The position numbers and the translations under genes were made by a program. 32,410 bases of DNA, taken from positions 1 to 32,410 of the forward strand of contig PQAM01000013.1 of NCBI GenBank assembly GCA_003104975.1. Direction: 5' to 3'. This document shows positions 29,275 through 32,410 of this stretch, in pieces. Within the stretch, counting starts at the first letter, position 1. Each line of letters opens with the position of its first letter. Source of the DNA: Candidatus Methylomirabilota bacterium (lineage in GTDB: Bacteria > Methylomirabilota > Methylomirabilia > Methylomirabilales > Methylomirabilaceae). The notes under the pieces were generated by a model. That model saw nothing but the letters and a program-made list of their open reading frames with translations, was not told the DNA's origin and searched no databases.

Positions 29275-29581
29275 TCGCCGGTATCGTGAATGCGCACTAT
29301 GAAGCGACACGTCGCGCCAACCAAAGCGGCGACGTGTCGCCGCAATCCACACATAAGCACTATCCCCTCACCTTCATCCTTTCCCCAAAGGACCGAGGAG
29401 TCTGTTTTGCTGGTCCTTGCCCTACTCAACGGGTACCCAGGGAGAGGGGCTTTCGCTGCGAGCGTCTCGGTGTCTGAAGCGTACCTTGACAGTTTCATGG
29501 TCGGCATAGTATAAGCACATCACGGTTCGATCAGCTTGCATTGGTCCGATCAGCTAAACCGGAATCTGGAGTAGCCCTTCG
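29275..29581. other. Intergenic region with one strong inverted repeat
   Basis: No gene is supported. The hairpin at 29304-29340 follows the ATPase. 29360-29400 (CCCCTCACCTTCATCC...) resembles a common dispersed intergenic repeat whose shadow peptides read 'LTLTLSP'. The last 60 bases must hold the rpiA promoter, which I cannot place. Confidence 0.45.
29304..29340. repeat. Perfect 12-base inverted repeat
   Basis: GCGACACGTCGC (29304-29315) and GCGACGTGTCGC (29329-29340) are exact complements with a 13-base loop. No T-run follows, so it is not a standard terminator. It may end the ATPase transcript in a Rho-linked way or be a repeat-element relic. Confidence 0.65.
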
Positions 29582-30316
29582 ATGAGTCAAGAATCGTGCC
29601 TGCATAATCAGGTGTCGGCCTCTACCGCCCCCGGTGCAGCCGTGACTGGGCAGTCCATGTCTCAGATGGCCCTCGACTACATCAAGGATGGCGATGTGGT
29701 CGGTTTGGGTACCGGACGGGCCGCGACCGCCTTCGTTCGCGTCCTCGGTGATGCGGTCAAGGCCGGCCTACGGGTGACGGCCGTCTCGACATCACAGGTC
29801 ACCGCCGCGTTGGCGACGCAGCTTAGGATACCGCTGGCGACGCTCGAAGAGGTGTCCGGCATCGACGTGACGTTCGACGGCGCGGATGAGGTCGATCCCA
29901 AGCTCGATCTGATCAAGGGGTACGGCGGGGCGCATGTTCGGGAAAAGATTGTGGCCGCCTCGTCACGACGGCTGGTCATCCTGGTGGGGGCCGAAAAGCT
30001 GGTGCCGGTCCTGGGGAGCCGCGGCATCCTACCCGTCGAGGTCGTGCCGTTTGGGCTATCCCTCTGCCGACGCCGCTTGACAGCGCTTGGGTGCCCCCCG
30101 ACACTCCGCGAACAGTATGGACAGCCGGTCGTGACCGACAATGGGAATCACATCCTCGACTGCAGTATCTCGCCGCTCTCCGACCCAGCCGCATTTGAGC
30201 AGACGATCCTTGGGATCCCCGGGGTAGTCGCGACGGGGCTGTTCCTCGGGATGGCCGATACGGTCCTGGTGCAGGGCGGCGAGGCGGTCCACGTCCAACA
30301 GCGCGGAGGCCGATGA
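29582..30316 (+). CDS. rpiA: Ribose-5-phosphate isomerase A
   Basis: RpiA interconverts ribose 5-phosphate and ribulose 5-phosphate, feeding ribulose bisphosphate regeneration in the Calvin cycle. The 244-residue product has the phosphate-binding GLGTGRAATAFV, the catalytic DVTFDGADEVD and IKGYGGAHVREKIVA, the lysine-containing VGAEKLVPVLG, and the C-terminal GLFLGMADTVLVQ. The N-terminus is about 20 residues longer than usual; an internal ATG at 29657 region (MSQMALDYI) could be the true start. The TGA overlaps the fbp ATG. Confidence 0.95.
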   Translation: MSQESCLHNQVSASTAPGAAVTGQSMSQMALDYIKDGDVVGLGTGRAATAFVRVLGDAVKAGLRVTAVSTSQVTAALATQLRIPLATLEEVSGIDVTFDGADEVDPKLDLIKGYGGAHVREKIVAASSRRLVILVGAEKLVPVLGSRGILPVEVVPFGLSLCRRRLTALGCPPTLREQYGQPVVTDNGNHILDCSISPLSDPAAFEQTILGIPGVVATGLFLGMADTVLVQGGEAVHVQQRGGR

Positions 30317-31332
30317 TGGGTGACCCGATAGTCAGCAAAGGCGTGACCTTGGCCCGTCATCTGCTGGATGACCGGTCGCCGCTGGAGGGCGATCTCGGCG
30401 CGCTGCTCATCAAGATCGGTGCGGCCTCGAAGCTGCTGTCGCGGGAGGTGAGCCGGGCGGCGCTGCACGGCCGATTGGGCTATACCGGCGAGGTCAACGT
30501 GCAGGGGGAGCAGATCGCCCAACTCGATCTCTGGTCGAATGAGGTGTTTCTGGATGCGCTGAAGGAGACCGGTCTGGTCTGCACGATGGTCTCGGAAGAG
30601 ATGGAGGCGCCGCTGCATGTCGACCGCAACTGCCTTCCCGGAAGCTATGTCGTCTGTTTCGATCCGGTGGATGGCTCGTCGAACATCGACATCAACGGCA
30701 CCGTGGGGACGATCTTTTCGGTCCGGCACCGGCGTGGTCATGGACGGGAGCATGTGGCGACCGATATTGTGCAGAAGGGGACCGAGCAGGTAGCGGCCGG
30801 CTATGTGATGTACGGCCCCAGCACAATGTTCGTCTACGCCGCCGGCCAGTCGGTGTACGGTTTCACGTGGGATCATACGGTGGAGGATTACCTGTTGACC
30901 CATCCCGATATCCGGATTCCGAAACGGGGCAAGACCTACAGCGTCAACTGCGGGAACTACCATCGCTGGACCGAGCCGACCCGTCGGGCGGTCGATTATT
31001 TGAGCACACCGGACAAAGCGACAGGGCGCCCGTACTCGCTCCGCTATGTGGGATCGATGGTGGCCGACATGCACCGCACACTGCTCGATGGCGGCGTTTT
31101 CATGTATCCGGGCGAGGCCGGCGGGGGCAAGAACGCGAACGGGAAGCTCCGACTCCTGTACGAGGTTGCACCGATGGCCTATATCGCAGAACAGGCTGGA
31201 GGGCGGGCCAGTACCGGCTCTGAGCGGGTCTTGGATATCGAACCAAAGGAATGTCACCAGCGCGTACCGGTCGTTATCGGAAGTGCCGACGATGTCGCGC
31301 TTATCGAGGAGTTCTATCGGGGCAAGCGTTAG
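30313..31332 (+). CDS. fbp: Fructose-1,6-bisphosphatase, class I
   Basis: The enzyme removes the C1 phosphate of fructose 1,6-bisphosphate in the Calvin cycle and gluconeogenesis. The 339-residue product has the metal-binding SEEME (E95/E96) and the class I signature CFDPVDGSSNIDING (D117, D120). It also has YVMYGPSTMFVYAAG, SLRYVGSMVADMHRTLLDGGVFMYP and the NGKLRLLYE lysine loop. It overlaps the rpiA stop by four bases (ATGA, 30313-30316), so the two are coupled. Confidence 0.96.
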   Translation: MMGDPIVSKGVTLARHLLDDRSPLEGDLGALLIKIGAASKLLSREVSRAALHGRLGYTGEVNVQGEQIAQLDLWSNEVFLDALKETGLVCTMVSEEMEAPLHVDRNCLPGSYVVCFDPVDGSSNIDINGTVGTIFSVRHRRGHGREHVATDIVQKGTEQVAAGYVMYGPSTMFVYAAGQSVYGFTWDHTVEDYLLTHPDIRIPKRGKTYSVNCGNYHRWTEPTRRAVDYLSTPDKATGRPYSLRYVGSMVADMHRTLLDGGVFMYPGEAGGGKNANGKLRLLYEVAPMAYIAEQAGGRASTGSERVLDIEPKECHQRVPVVIGSADDVALIEEFYRGKR

Positions 31333-31400
31333 CCGACCCACATAGCGACCAACTCAGACCGGATCCCATCATGCCGGACAGCTCACAGGAGGGAGCGAGC

Positions 31401-32327
31401 ATGAACAAGCGTATCCGTGAGATCCTTGGTTGGTATAGCGCTGACAACGCCGGAACGCTGACAAACCTGGCGCGGCTGCTCCAGCACGGCTACCTGGGTG
31501 GTACCGGTCGGTTGGTGATCCTGCCCGTCGATCAGGGGTTCGAGCACGGTCCGGCACGCAGCTTCGCCGTCAATCCTCCCGCTTATCACCCGCACTACCA
31601 CTTCGAACTGGCCATCGAGGCGCGTTGCAACGCCTATGCGGCGCCACTCGGCTTCCTGGAGGCCGGCGCGGCGGAGTTCGCCGGCCAGATCCCGCTGATC
31701 CTGAAGCTCAACAGTCACGACGTCCTACACGATGAGAAGGACCCGCTCTCCTCGGTAACGGCCGGCGTCAAGGATGCGCTGCGCCTGGGCTGTGTCGGCG
31801 TAGGCTTCACGATCTATCCCGGCTCGGCGCATTGCGCCGCGATGTATCAGCAGTTCCGTGAGATCGCGGCCGAGGCCAAGGCGTCCGGCCTGGTGGCGGT
31901 CTGCTGGTCCTACCCGCGCGGCTCCGGCCTGAGCAAGGAGGGCGAGACGGCGATCGACGTGGTGGCCTACGCGGCCCAGATCGCGGCGCAGCTTGGCGCG
32001 CACCTGATCAAGGTGAAGCTGCCCACCGCCCACATCGAACAGCCGGAGGCCAGGAAGGTTTATGAGAAGACTAAGGTGCCGATCGGGACGCCGGCGGACC
32101 GCGTCCGGCATGTGGTCCAGAGCGCCTTCGATGGGCGACGGATGGTGATCTTTTCCGGTGGGGCGGCCAAGGCGGACGACAATGCGGTCCTGGATGAGAT
32201 CCGGGCCATCCGCGATGGGGGCGGGTTCGGCACCATCATCGGCCGCAACTCGTTCCAGCGCCCCCGCGCCGCTGCCATCGACCTGCTCACCAAAATCATG
32301 AAGATCTACTCCGGCGAGATGCAGTAG
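31401..32327 (+). CDS. fba: Class I fructose-bisphosphate aldolase (DhnA/FbaB type)
   Basis: The aldolase joins or splits triose phosphates and fructose bisphosphate through a lysine Schiff base. The 308-residue product has LVILPVDQGFEHGP near the N-terminus, LKLNSHDVLHDEKDP, GFTIYPGSAHC, and SYPRGSGLSKEGETA. The Schiff-base strand is GAHLIKVKLPTAH, and the C-terminus has VIFSGGAAKADDN and FGTIIGRNSFQRP. AGGAGGGAG precedes ATG 31401; the open frame further upstream runs into fbp. It follows fbp by 68 bases and completes the rpiA-fbp-fba operon. The 83 bases after it show nothing I can identify. Confidence 0.95.
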   Translation: MNKRIREILGWYSADNAGTLTNLARLLQHGYLGGTGRLVILPVDQGFEHGPARSFAVNPPAYHPHYHFELAIEARCNAYAAPLGFLEAGAAEFAGQIPLILKLNSHDVLHDEKDPLSSVTAGVKDALRLGCVGVGFTIYPGSAHCAAMYQQFREIAAEAKASGLVAVCWSYPRGSGLSKEGETAIDVVAYAAQIAAQLGAHLIKVKLPTAHIEQPEARKVYEKTKVPIGTPADRVRHVVQSAFDGRRMVIFSGGAAKADDNAVLDEIRAIRDGGGFGTIIGRNSFQRPRAAAIDLLTKIMKIYSGEMQ

Positions 32328-32410
32328 GCACGGGTGGCGTGCTACGCGGGGCTACGCATCGCTCATTTTATCGTCCTACCTTAGCCGAACGTGCGCGCTG
32401 AGACGCGCGA

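Noticed and set aside
29304-29340. Intrinsic terminator after the DUF4143 ATPase
   Set aside because: The stem is perfect but no T-run follows on either strand, so it is listed only as an inverted repeat.
28060-29352. 430-codon minus-strand frame
   Set aside because: Antisense shadow of the DUF4143 ATPase, produced by high GC at third positions.
30148-31341. 397-codon minus-strand frame
   Set aside because: Antisense to rpiA and fbp, which are fully recognisable.

Overview
The window looks like chromosomal DNA from a GC-rich autotrophic bacterium. It carries red-type form I RuBisCO (cbbL, cbbS) with its activase CbbX, an archaeal-type PEP carboxylase, and a second carbon-metabolism operon (rpiA, fbp, class I aldolase). 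This combination resembles 'Candidatus Methylomirabilis' (NC10 phylum). That assignment is from memory of the family and was not tested by a search.

Layout. 1-2060 is sparse: a gene tail, two copies of a double-hairpin repeat, and between them an orphan gene with a PD-(D/E)XK-like motif. 2061-5010 holds small genes: DUF2283, TenA, an alpha/beta-barrel protein, tRNA-Met, an exported cupin and a VapBC toxin-antitoxin pair. 5192-7734 is a translationally coupled glutamate dehydrogenase-enolase pair. 7741-14737, on the minus strand, is a housekeeping run read as tRNA-Leu, tig, clpP, clpX, bamD-like lipoprotein, ksgA, thiL and a short membrane coiled-coil protein. 14867-20519, minus strand, is a compact carbon-fixation operon read as cbbL, cbbS, cbbX, ppcA and probably alr.

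20970-29280 is an accessory island between the two carbon-metabolism operons. It contains a DUF433/DUF5615 pair, a DNA methyltransferase coupled to a 768-residue GHKL ATPase followed by the stump of a third gene, HicBA, a second and broken DUF433/DUF5615 pair, a Fic protein flanked by apparent type I restriction-modification debris, a truncated nucleotidyltransferase-like gene and an AAA/DUF4143 ATPase. 29582-32327 is rpiA-fbp-fba.

How the genes fit together. The RuBisCO operon fixes CO2, and CbbX keeps the enzyme active. RpiA, FBPase and aldolase serve sugar-phosphate regeneration and gluconeogenesis. PEP carboxylase, enolase and glutamate dehydrogenase link C3 products to C4 acids and amino acids. 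No phosphoribulokinase and no CbbR regulator lie in the window.

The best candidate for an under-described system is the methyltransferase-GHKL ATPase module at 21748-25367. It resembles the restriction-associated MutL/MORC-type ATPases in outline, but it has an odd two-frame leader ORF and a truncated third gene.
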